A model generated the notes under the pieces. The model had not been told where the DNA came from. It searched no databases and was given only the letters and a program-made list of their open reading frames with translations. The position numbers were made by a program, and so were the translations under genes. DNA of 23,105 nucleotides from Pinguiococcus pyrenoidosus (lineage: Eukaryota; Sar; Pinguiophyceae; Pinguiochrysidales; Pinguiochrysidaceae): NCBI GenBank assembly GCA_019677205.1, contig JAAMXY010000756.1:1-23105 (forward strand). Direction: 5' to 3'. Below are positions 1 through 9,429 of the stretch, in pieces (position 1 is the first letter of the stretch; the number at the start of each line of letters is the position of its first letter).

Positions 1-655
1 GATGAGCGCCTCCATGATTCGCATGAGGTGGAGAATGATCTTCGCTCTGTCTTGCGGCGACTTGTTGCTCAGCACTTCCGACATCAGTTTATACTGCAGC
101 TGACGACTGAAGGTCTTCATGTCGTGGAAGGCCGGGGACTTGGAAGCGTCCAGGAACCTCTTCTCCAGGAGCTCCTGAGGATATCCGCAAGACGTCAGGA
201 AGTGTACGCATGAAACGTGTGAGCTCTTAATTTGCAGCCTTGCCTGCACGGGAATGTCGACGAAAAGGACGTGCGTCAAGAGAGTGATCTGTCGCGCTAT
301 GGCACCGGCGTCGTATTCGCAGATCTCAGGCTCCTCCCTGTTGCAAGTGGTCAGTCGTGCGGACCTACCCAAGGCGCTACCCTGCCTTGACTTGACTTGG
401 CTTTACCTTCGCGTGCTCGCCTTGAGCACCGTGCCTATTGCCAAAGCGCCTTTGAGTGCACCCCCGTTTCGAGGGCCGGTGGAGCCGAAGCTGGACTGCA
501 TGGAGAGCATGCGGAAGTTGCGCTTCGGAGACCGCGGCGACAACCCCTCGTTCGCGCCCTGCTGGGAATGGAGGCTTGCCCGAGGAGAGTCGTTGCGACT
601 CTCGCCGGCGTCAACGTCGTCATCGTCATCGTCGTCGTCGTCATCATCGTCGTCG

Positions 656-704
<49 letters not shown>

Positions 705-3700
705 AGGTGCTCTCCCTTGAGAGCGCGCCGTCTTCCCCTTGCGCCCTCGCCGTGAGCTGTTTAGCAGTTGCGTGTTGGTGAGTGTTGCGTTGGGATGTAG
801 AGGATGTACTGCAAAACGAAACGAAGCAAAAGCACCTCCCGACGGTGCCAAACGCATACATCCCATTACATACCATATCCTCGACTCTGTTGGCCTGGCG
901 CAGAGCTTCCTGGGAGTTCCGCAGCAGCTGCCGGACTTTCTGGTACTTCATGAGGATGCGTAGATTGCGCTCCGTTTGGAGCTGCTCTTTCTCGGACATT
1001 CGACGTCTAGTTCGGACGTCGCGATCCGCGCACTCTTGCAGGCCGTCGATTGCCATGTCCAAGGCGCCAGGCGCCGCAGTGAAAGGAGCGTAGGACGTCT
1101 GGGATAGCTGCAAGCTGTTGAGGTTGTGCTTCTCGTCAATGATATCCAGCGTGTCCTGATGAGAGGGTGACGCGCAATGCATGAGCTTGCGACGCCGCGA
1201 GAGGATGTCGCGACGTGAAAGCCACTACCTTCGTCTTTGCAAACACGGCGTCGCTGAAGTGCTTCTTGCACAACCTGCTGAGGAAGCTCAGGTCACAGGG
1301 ACTCAATCCGTGCAGATACCTGTGGCGCGAGCGCCGCATCCGTGAGTCTCGGTTGCAAGTGGTCCATTTCTGCGCTGATCCTCCTGCAAACGAATCTTAC
1401 CGCTTCAGCAGGAAGGGATCCCTGGTCAGCATGCTGGTGCAAAGACACACGGCCTCTCGCACAACGTCTAAGCGACTGGACGACGCCTCGTCGTCGTCTT
1501 GCAGCGTCTGTGCTCGCACGCCCGGGGCAAGGTGGGCCACCTCCTCGGCAATGTCGCAGGGCAGCGCGTCTGGGCTCAGCGCTTCTCGGAACGCCGGATG
1601 GATTCGAAGAAGAATGTTCAGGAAGCGCATGATTCCTGGATTGAGAAGGAGCCACGCTCAGCGCCTGCTGGTGAAGGAAAACCACTACCAGTCTGCCATG
1701 ATCCGTACCCGTGCAGTCATACGCTTGGTCGTACTCCAAGATGTCCGCCTCTTCGCTCGCAGCTAGAAACGGCGGACGAGAAGCAGAAACACACACACAT
1801 TGGTTCTAGCTCTTCTGTTGCGTGGGTTGCGGAGTTTTCCCCCTTGCTTACCACTGCTGGACGAGGAGGAGTTGCGGCTGAGGCCCTGCTTCCAGATCGT
1901 CGTAAGCGACCGCGAGGACGACCTGGAGGACGAGCTCTCTCGAACCGCGATCTCCGTGCCGAGTGACGCCCTCCTCCTGCCGCCCCTGGTCCTCAGACGA
2001 CTTCGCATCGCTGAAAGGCCCTTGGACACCAGGTGCCACATCCCGACGCAGCCCGGCTCTGCCGTCACATGCGACTGCCGCTGCTCCTGGCCTGCCACGC
2101 TGAGAGCCTCCGAGCGCACGCTGCCGGCCTCGCCAGCGGACAGACTTGCGCTGGTCCGAGTCTGGATCTTGTCGCCGATGACGGAGAACTTGGACGACTG
2201 ATGCTGCATGTGGTCGCGCAAGTCCGACAGCGACGACCTCTTCAAGCGGCTCGGCGGCCTCTTCACCGGGGCGTCGTCGACGAACACCGGCACCGAGTTG
2301 GTGCGCTTCACCTCCCTGGCCGCCGACCTCACGGCCATCTCGAATCGGATGCTGGCGACCGTCTCACTGCCGCCGGCCCGGACGCCACCTCGTCTCTGCT
2401 TCTTACGCCGCCGCCTCCGGTCCAGCCTGGACGAGCGGCGCTCGCTGTCGTTGGGCGCCCGGCCGAGACCCCACCAGTACTCGTTGAGCAGCGCCAGGCA
2501 CGTCTGCACGCTCATCATGCTGTCCAGGTGCAGCACGAAGGCGCAGGCGTCCTCCTGCGTGTACAGCAGGCTGTGCACCAGGCGGAGCAAGATGGCCTTG
2601 GGCTCGCCGCCGCGCAGCTGGTACGAGCCGCCGTGCGACGACGGCATGAAGCGCAGCACGTCAGTGTCGTTCTCCACAGGCACCGCCTCGTGTGCGCGGT
2701 GCACGGCGCCCAGGCTCTCCAGCACCTCCCTCGTCTTGTCCAGCACCTCGAAGTCGGGGTCGCTGCGATCCAGCGCCTGCAGACGCCGCTCGCAGATGCC
2801 CATGGCGGTGTAGCCGTCGTTCCCGGTGGCATTCAGTAGACTGCGCGAGAAGTGGGCGTCGCGGCCGCGGTCTCTCCGTCGCGCGATCTCCGCCAGAATC
2901 TCCACGAGCCGCCAGTTGCCGTTGGCCGCCGCGATGGCGATGGGGTTGTGGCCGTTGGCGTCTCGGGCCTGCAGGTCGGAGCCCACCAGCTCCAGCTGGC
3001 CGTCGAGCACCGCCTGCGGCAGGCAGCCCTGGCTCTCCAGCTCCTCCGGAAGCCATGCCTCGATGTCCGCCAACGCCTCGATGGCCTCCTGCGACATGAG
3101 CCTGCCGTGCTCGCGGTGGTCGAGCTCCAGCGGCACGTGGCACAGCAGCAGCAGCGGCGTGAGGCCTGTCTCGTCGCGGTCGTTCACGGCGGCCAGGCGA
3201 CCATCCTCCAGCACGGGCGAGTGCACGATGAGACTACGCAGGCAGTTGGCGAAGCGCACGTGCTCGGTGGACGCCAGCTTGTTCACGAACTGGGTGGACT
3301 TCTCCACGTACTTGCGGCAGGCCAGGTGGAAGGCGTTCTCGCGTTGCACGTTGGTGAGCGTGGTGGACGCGCCGGCCTGCAACAGCGCGGTGGCGCTGAG
3401 GAAGGCGCCGTTCTTGCACGAGATCATGAGCGCCGTGTTGCGTTGGTCACTGCACTGCGCGTCGATGAGCAGCGCACTGGCGCCATCGCCGTCGCCGTCC
3501 AGCATCTCGCGGATCACGCCGCCGTTGTTGTAGCGCGCCTGGCTCATGAGCGCCGTGTAGCCCAGCTGGTCGCGGATGCGCGGGCTCAGGCCACAACGCA
3601 GCAGCAGTCGCGCGGCAGTCTTACTGAGCTTGCGCACATGCAGCGCCGTCTCTCCTTTGTCGTTATGCGCCTCCAGCAGCTTTCGAAAGGCCGCGTCCTT

Positions 3701-4750
3701 GGCGGCGTGGCGGCAGCGACCTGCGGCGTCGTGGCACAGGTACTCCAGCACCTGCAGGTTCTTTCGCTTGGCCACGGCGAAGTGCAGCACTGTATTCCCA
3801 CTGGCGTCGCGCAGCAGCGCTTCGGCGCGAAGCTCCTCCAGCAAGAAGCGCAGCGCCGCCAGGTCGGCCATCTTGGCCGCCACGTGCTGTGCGCAAAGGC
3901 CATCGGGGTCTCGATACTCCAGAACTCGAGGCAGCTCGGCCGGCGCCACTCTCTCGCACACAGCGCGTAGCTCCGGCAACGCCGCCTGGTTCTTGATGGC
4001 GTCGACGAGCGCCTTGCCGTTGGCGCGGCTGATGCCTTCCAGCAGCGCCGCCTGCAGCTCGCTCATCTGCTTGGCGCTGTGCACGCTGAGGCGGAGCGGC
4101 TTCTCATGCGGCAGATCGATGGTGAGGTGTCCGCCGTCCGCAGCGGCACGCGCACCCTTGAGACAGATGGGCCGCATGCGACCGACTACGGACAACGATC
4201 GCGACGACTTCCGCAGCCACGACGCCTCTCTCCCCGGCTCGTCAGCTACCGCCCTGGCCTCCGGCGGCGGCCTCGCACGCACGGGCTCGGAGTGGCGCGG
4301 CTGCGCCATCTCGTCATCTGAAGCCGGCCTCGGCGGCGGCTCGGGCGCTTGCTCCGGCGGCGTCCTGGGGAAGAAGCCGCCCTCGCCGGTCTGCGGCGTT
4401 TCCAGCGTGAGCAAGCACGTGTCCATCACCTCCACTTGAAGACACGCGTTGGAGCCACGGTGGCGCACGCGGCCTCTCCAGCTGCTGCTGTCCACTGGGG
4501 GCGGCGTGGCGCTGTGCCTCCGCGCGGCGCCGCTGCGCAGCACGCTTTGCTGCAGAAGGAGTCGCAGAGACGCGTCGTCTAGAGGCCGGTTCAGAGAGTA
4601 GCCGGACGCCTCCGCTCGTCCGGACGCGCTGCTGTGCGACGCCAAACTCACGCTGCTGCTTCGCGGACGACTGCGCGCGGACTTCAGCGCGCGCAGGTCG
4701 CTTGAGCAGGTGCTCGAGCGCTGCAGACTCAGTCTCGCGGCGATCTCCAT
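1..4750 (-). CDS. Ankyrin-repeat Ras guanine-nucleotide exchange factor, 3' end cut by window edge
   Basis: Exons on the minus strand, in transcript order: 4750-1852, 1762-1709, 1635-1401, 1319-1229, 1155-874, 756-407, 337-1. All junctions are GT-AG and keep frame, giving 1416 codons with no stop. Domains: a Ser/Arg-rich N-terminus; a possible PH-like half-domain near 190-240 (weak); ankyrin-type repeats about 270-660 (motifs GNTVLHFAV, GETALHV, GYTALM, NTALMISCKNG, ENAFHLACRK, GHNPIAIAAANGN); a RasGEF_N-like segment 716-762 that appears to resume at 967-1000 after a Ser/Arg-rich insertion; 29 Asp at 1206-1234; and a RasGEF catalytic segment from about 1311 to the edge (DAGAIARQITLLTHVLF, then SPQDRAKIILHLMRI). 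RasGEFs load GTP onto Ras-family GTPases, usually at membranes; ankyrin repeats bind protein partners. The ATG lies 793 bp from the divergent CBP20 start. The RasGEF assignment rests on pattern recognition of the QLTLLDxxLF-like and RAKxI-like motifs. The end of the catalytic domain and the stop lie outside the window. Confidence 0.78.
616..702 (-). repeat. Trinucleotide repeat encoding 29 consecutive aspartates
   Basis: On the plus strand this is an uninterrupted run of GTC and ATC triplets, read on the minus strand as GAC and GAT (Asp). It lies in the sixth exon of the RasGEF gene, between a Cys codon and Val-Asp-Ala-Gly-Glu. The part from 664 to 702 is pure GTC, while ATC interruptions cluster at 622-663. 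Poly-Ser and poly-Val readings on the plus strand are shadows of the same repeat. Confidence 0.93.
757..873 (-). other. Intron of the RasGEF gene, length divisible by three and stop-free
   Basis: The donor is ATG|GTATGT and the acceptor is AAACAG|CTC, both in phase 0. The 117-nt segment has no in-frame stop. If retained it would add 39 residues rich in Cys, Phe, Ser and Thr. I prefer an intron because the donor is the best match to GTATGT in the gene and the inserted peptide looks unlike its flanks. Sequence alone cannot exclude that it is coding. Confidence 0.6.
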
Positions 4751-4991
4751 AGCTTCGTTTCGGAAGTGGGATCACTGCGCTTGGCGCCGCAGGCGTGAGA
4801 CAGCACCTGTTCGTATGGCTTCTCTTTGGGGGACAGAAGCGCGATTTACGCCGCGTTTGGAAATCCTCTCTTTCACTTTTTTCCGCTCAAATGTCTCTCT
4901 CTTTTGTTGCTCGAGTCGAAGTCTCTGTGATCCGCCGGAAAGAGAGGATCCTGCGCTTGCAGAACAATGCCAGTCCGACGGAGAGACGGGC

Positions 4992-5036
4992 TGTGTGTGT
5001 GTGTGTGAGAGAGAGAGAGAACGAGAGAGAAGAGAG
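4992..5036. repeat. TG dinucleotide run followed by a polypurine AG run
   Basis: About eight TG units (4992-5007) pass directly into AG/GA units (5007-5020) and then an interrupted GA-rich stretch to 5036. It lies in the divergent RasGEF/CBP20 spacer, about 240 bp upstream of the RasGEF start codon. Confidence 0.9.
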
Positions 5037-5378
5037 CGCCGCAGAAGGCGGGAAGGACGGCGAAGATGGACGGGACGGTGGTATGCAGGCTATGCTATGG
5101 GTGATCAAGCATGGACCCGGCGCCAAACGGCATCGCTGCTGCTGCTTCACGTGAACAATGAGCCAACGGAACGAAGGGAAACGTAAGCGGAAGGCTCGTT
5201 CCATCCTTCGCACGAATAAGAACGGAGCATGGCAGCAAGTATTGGAGAGGGTTGGCCAATTGAGGCCCTGGAAATTGCTTTTTTCTGGCACAGGTACTCG
5301 CGCTATCGAACCCATGTACGCAACGCCGACCGCTAGAGCCTCGGATCTGCCGCGGCGTCCGAGCCAATCGTTTCCCTG

Positions 5379-5410
5379 CAGAATCCCAGAATCCCAGAAT
5401 CCCAGAATCC
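5379..5410. repeat. Four tandem copies of the octamer CAGAATCC
   Basis: The octamer repeats perfectly four times at 5379-5386, 5387-5394, 5395-5402 and 5403-5410. It ends about 134 bp upstream of the CBP20 start codon, so it falls in the promoter or 5' leader of that gene. Confidence 0.95.
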
Positions 5411-5543
5411 CTTCTTCTTATCACCACTCATCCAAGCGCCAATGCGTCCATCTGTCACAGGAAGGCCGTCCTCCCTCCCACACCGCAGGTCCCAGTTTGC
5501 GCTCCACTTTGGGGCCTTCTTTTCCGTGGACGTCGGCTGCGTT

Positions 5544-6340
5544 ATGGCGGACCTGTTCTACGACGAGAAGCCGTCGAAGATCTACTGGGACCGCCAGCAC
5601 TTCGCATCGTATGAAGATCAGGTTCGGTGCTCGTTTTCGGTCCTGTGCTCCATCCAGGGTTTCCATGCGGTTTTGGAGCGCAGCTTTTGTGCTTTCTTCT
5701 CTTGTTTATCTCCGCCCCCATGCGTCACTCACAGGTGCAGCAGCTACGCGACTCGTGCTTGGTATACGTGGGCAACTTGGGCTTCTACACGTCGGAGACG
5801 CAGCTCCGTGACTACTTCCGCAGTGTGGGCCCCGTGAAGCAGATCATCATGGGCCTGAACCGCCTGAGCCGGAAGCCCTGCGGCTTCTGCTTCGTGGAGT
5901 TCTTCCGCCCCCACAGCGCTCTGAATGCCGTCCTGATCTTGAATGGCACCGAACTGGACGGACAGACCATCAAGGTGGAGCTCGACCCGGGCTTCGTGCC
6001 TGGACGCCAGTACGGCCGGGGCTCCGCGGGCGGCCAAGTGCAGGATGACACGCGGAGGCAGCAGGTGGTCGTGGCGCCCTTCATGGGCGGCCTTCCCGGG
6101 CCACCACCGCCGCCGCCGCCGCCGGGCTACGACAGGCGGCGGCCGCCTCCTGGAGGCATGCCGCCTCGTCGGCGACGAAATGAGCCCCATCGGCGAGATG
6201 AGATGGACTTCGACCGGCGGCCTCGCCGAGGCTGGCGCGACTTCGACGATGACGACGAGGGCCGCAGGAGGCGGCGGCGAGACTGGGATGACGATGACTT
6301 TGACAGTGGCCGGAGGCGCAGGAGACTCGCGGACGACTAG
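5544..6340 (+). CDS. NCBP2: Nuclear cap-binding protein subunit 2 (CBP20)
   Basis: Exons 5544-5621 and 5735-6340; 227 residues ending at TAG. CBP20 is the RRM subunit that grips the 7-methylguanosine cap of nuclear transcripts and works with CBP80 in splicing, 3' processing and export. The RRM has RNP2 LVYVGNL (35-41) and RNP1 CGFCFVEF (75-82), then GRQYGRG (116-122) and GGQV (125-128), hallmarks of CBP20. Aligned without gaps to the human protein, the cap-stacking tyrosines are Y14 and Y37, and F77, F79, D110, R117, R121, Q127 and V128 are kept. The human W115 position is L109. The tail after residue 140 is an extension: eight prolines (149-156), then alternating Arg and Asp runs. The start has G at -3 and +4. 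The donor CAG|GTTCGG is unusual. The acceptor could be six bases later (5741), removing V-Q. It converges on the G-alpha gene. Confidence 0.93.
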
Positions 6341-6810
6341 AGAAGGACGCCAAGATGTGCTGTTGGACGGACGCGGGGGGCATGCAGGGGACGCACGCAG
6401 GGCCAGACGCTGGCGCTGAAAGAAAATCTTTGGACGGACAGTGTGGTGGAGGCTTCGAATATCCTTCAACACGATACAAACGTCACACGAGTGGTTTCTT
6501 TTCAAGCATGCTCTTCTCGGAGTCCAGTCCGATGATGGGAGGACCGGCGACTCCGCCTTCGACCATTGTGCCACCGATTGCCCGCTGTCTCGATACCAGC
6601 TCCAAGTGTATGCCGTAGGACACCGCCCCGCCGACCATGCTCCGCGTACCACCACTCGACTCGACTCGGGGTTACGGCAGGGACTTGTCAACCAGCCCCC
6701 TTTTCCTATCGCGCCGAGGATCCACCTCTCCGAGTGGTCAGCACGACCATCAAATACGTAGACTCGCTCCGGACGCCACGGCACACACAGTAGCTGCGAA
6801 ACATCGGGAC
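6341..6810. other. Convergent spacer between CBP20 and G-alpha stop codons
   Basis: These 470 bp should contain the 3' ends of both transcripts. I see no convincing protein, RNA gene or repeat, and no clear AATAAA signal for either strand. Small open frames here are random in composition. Confidence 0.6.
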
Positions 6811-8141
6811 CTAGGACATGAAGCCGTTGTTGCCAAGATTCTCCTTGAGAATGATCTCTTTGCAGGCCTTGAAAACCACTTCGACGTTGTTCGTATCCGT
6901 TGCGCACGTGACGTGAGGATAGATGTCCTTATCCTTCTGATTACATGCCAAGAACTTGCTCTTGAAATACGCGACGCCATCGTCATAGTCGTTGGGGTCC
7001 CCCTGATAATCTGTGAAATGTACTACCGAGTTGATCGCCTTCCGAGGCACCTTCTCTGCGAAGAGATCCCGCTTGTTCAAGAACAGGATCATGGCCGTGT
7101 CCTCGAACCAGCGGTTGTTGCAGATGTCCTCAAAGAGCGTCAGCGCCTCGACCATCCGATTTGTGTGGTCGTCCTCGAAGAGCATCTGGTCGTACTCCGA
7201 GAGGGCGGCCACGAAGATCACCGCGTTCACCTCGTCAAAGCAGTGGATCCACTTCTTCCGCTCATTGCGCTGACCCCCCACATCGTACATCTCGAAGGTC
7301 GTCTCCTCGATGACATATCGCTCCTCCACGATTCCCGAGGTGCGCACGCGTGCAAGCAGCACGTCGTCCTTCGTTGGGATGTACCCGTACGATGCTATCT
7401 GGCGAATCTTGTCGAAGTACGTCTTGGTCGTCTCGATGACCTGGTACTCCGATCTCCTGCCCCACGAGATCTGGATCCCGGGGTCTGCCCAGAGCGCTTC
7501 GAGGTGCTTGCCAAGCTCCTCGTTCACTTCATCACCCAACGAAGCCTCCATGAGCACGTTGTAGGAATCCATGGCTTTGACCTGGCGGGTTCCGCGTTCG
7601 TGAAGGGGCAATGGAATGAGCCGACGCCGGCCAGTGGAGGTAGCGGCTTTCGTTCCACCAGCAAAAGCGCACCTGATCCTTGATGCCAAAGGTGTCACAG
7701 GCCTCGCAGATTGCCTTCATGGCTTCAATGATGTTGCTATACACGAAGCGCTTGTAGTTGTCGCGCTCCTCTTCGCTAAAGCCAACTCCGTACAGGATCT
7801 TCATCTGCTTGAAGATGGTGGACTTGCCACTCTCTCCCGCGCCAAGAAGGAGGAGCTTGACCTGAGCCAAGACGTTCAAAGGTTTCGAAAGTGCGAGGAG
7901 ATTCATTTCGAGCGTCAGATTCACTCTTGCCAGCAGGTCGAATGTGCTGGGGCTTTGCTTGAGCGCTGAGCCACAAAGCTCCTGGCAGCTTCTCAACCGC
8001 GAGTCCTAACCAAGAGCTGCCTTACGAACGCACCTTGTCGGTCTCCTTGAGGTAGTCCGTGTACAACTGGGCGTCGATTTCGCGATTCTGCGCCACCGCG
8101 CGCTTCTCGTCCTCGGACAGTTTCGTGCCGCAGAGACCCAT
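6811..8141 (-). CDS. Heterotrimeric G-protein alpha subunit
   Basis: Exons in transcript order: 8141-8034, 7861-7673, 7581-6811. All junctions are phase 0; the product is 355 residues, the usual G-alpha length. It is the GTP-binding switch that couples membrane receptors to effectors together with G-beta/gamma. Visible motifs: N-terminal MGLCG (Gly2 a myristoylation site, Cys4 a likely palmitoylation site); P-loop GAGESGKST (43-51); switch I with catalytic Arg177 and Mg-binding Thr180 in RVRTSGIVE; switch II DVGGQ with Gln203; NKRD (268-271); TCAT (324-327). The all-helical domain lies between the P-loop and switch I. Donors are GTGCGT and GTGCGC; introns are 172 and 91 nt. The last residues, [10 protein letters not shown], lack the Cys at -4 that pertussis toxin modifies in Gi/o proteins. 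The start has A at -3 and G at +4. All GTPase residues are intact, so it should be active. Confidence 0.95.
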
Positions 8142-9429
8142 GCTTGACACTGCGTAGCTGTGAAGATCAGCCCTTTAGCTCCGGAGGAGAAGAGATCTCT
8201 TCGGTCCACCAGTCGCGATGGCCGGCCTGTGAAAGACAACGCAATTAGCATGGAGATTCTCGGCGACCTGATGCAGTCTGCCACAGCTCTCGTTCAACGC
8301 CGCCGGCCGCAGATCCGCACTCAGCGCCTCGATCGCGTGAAGTTGGCGCACTTCACTCTCGAGACCGCAGGAATGCGGGAAGGGCACGCGCGTCCTAGGC
8401 TGTTGACACGACACCGGCCACCAGCACCTGCGCGGTGTCGCGGTGCTTCCTATGCTTCCAGCGGTCCAGCGGCCGAGGAATTCAATCGTTTTCGGGCACT
8501 TCCTTCCGTTCGCGACCCTTTTCGAGCACGGAGCTGCTCTCTGCGTGTCCGTGGACACTTGCGTGCGCCGCACCTTCCAATTCCGGCCGCGGCAAAACTC
8601 CGAGCGCCCGCTCGATTCGATGGCCTGCGAAGATAGGCCGGTCGTCCCAAAGTCGTCCGCGGGGGTGTCTCGCGCGCAGGCGGGTGGCGTCGAGCCACGT
8701 GAGCCGCACGAAGGAAACGGAGGCGCCAGGAAACGCAGCTCAGCTGGCTCAGAATCCAAAGCGGCCCTTGGACAAAGCAGCTGCCGTAAGAAGACGCCAG
8801 GCGTTTGTCTCGCCGTTTGGACGTTCTTCTCGCGTCCTAGGCTACTTCTGGCCCAATCGACGCATGCACCGCCATGGTATGCGTGCGGTAAAAGTCAAAA
8901 CGGCTCGTGCCCCGACCTAATTGGATACGGTTCGCTCAACAACACACGATTCGATTAATTCAGAATAATTATGCGATTTCTCTTGCTGAACTTGCGGAGA
9001 CTTGCGCGCCACGGAAAAGATCGAAAAACAAAGTTCCACGACAGCCTCAGGAGCTTTGACATTGGTGGATAATGCAAAAAGGCGATTCCCACCCAGATAT
9101 GATTGGATGAGGTGGCGGAGGCGGAAACGGTTGCTGTTTATCTTATTCATAGATGGAAGGACTGTTTGCAGTCGCAGCTCGAAGTCGTCCAGTCCGGTAG
9201 CGAGGATTTTGGAGATTCGCACGAGTTGGACCTTCGCTGGCAGAATCTATCTCGAGTTGCATCTGTATTCATGTTTGCTACAGCGGCAACAGCGACTTCA
9301 AGGGTGCACCCCAATTGTGTTCCATTTCGATACTGGTATCTCCTCTCCTTCCTTTGTTCCCTGGAAAAAACTGGATTTGTTTCCCGCCAAAACGCGTTTG
9401 AGTATCCGATCGAAGGGACGGCGCGCAGG
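8142..9429. promoter_or_regulatory. Divergent intergenic region between G-alpha and methyltransferase genes
   Basis: The region is 1288 bp long. The part next to G-alpha is GC-rich. From about 8890 to 9130 it is visibly AT-richer, with an ATTAATTCAGAATAATTATG tract at about 8955-8974, as expected of promoter DNA. No frame gives a recognisable protein. A minus-strand frame at 8917-9222 (about 100 residues, no ATG at its head) has a balanced composition but no recognisable motif. The frame containing the methyltransferase start stays open upstream to about 9103, so an earlier start cannot be excluded. Confidence 0.5.

Larger units (their letters stand above)
4751..5543. promoter_or_regulatory. 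Divergent intergenic region between RasGEF and CBP20 genes
   Basis: These 793 bp separate the two start codons and should hold both promoters and both 5' leaders. I see no TATA box I would trust. CCAAT pentamers occur on the plus strand at 5256-5260 and 5364-5368, which is weak evidence. The region also contains a TG/AG microsatellite and a four-copy octamer repeat, annotated separately. Open frames here do not resemble proteins. Confidence 0.55.

Noticed and set aside
254-781. Plus-strand frames with long poly-Ser, poly-Val or poly-Arg runs
   Set aside because: They are the opposite strand or shifted frames of the poly-Asp repeat in the RasGEF exon and have no other protein-like content.
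2033-3970. Plus-strand frames of 268 and 372 residues opposite the ankyrin repeats
   Set aside because: Same antisense effect in GC-rich coding DNA; the minus strand has clear ankyrin motifs.
5158-5811. Plus-strand frame of 217 residues running into CBP20 from upstream
   Set aside because: It is in a different frame from the RRM, crosses the inferred intron and contains the octamer repeat as protein; the ATG at 5544 has a good context.
5744-6907. Minus-strand frame of 387 residues across CBP20 and the convergent spacer
   Set aside because: It is antisense to the RRM exon, and its composition is Pro/Arg/Ala-rich without any motif.
8160-8958. Overlapping frames of 158-194 residues on both strands upstream of G-alpha
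   Set aside because: Arg/Pro/Ser-rich, mutually overlapping, with no motif; they look like GC-rich non-coding DNA.
8917-9222. Minus-strand frame of about 100 residues in the G-alpha/methyltransferase spacer
   Set aside because: Composition is reasonable, but it lacks an ATG at its head, is bounded by stops, matches no family I recognise and lies in AT-rich promoter-like DNA. A small exon cannot be fully excluded.
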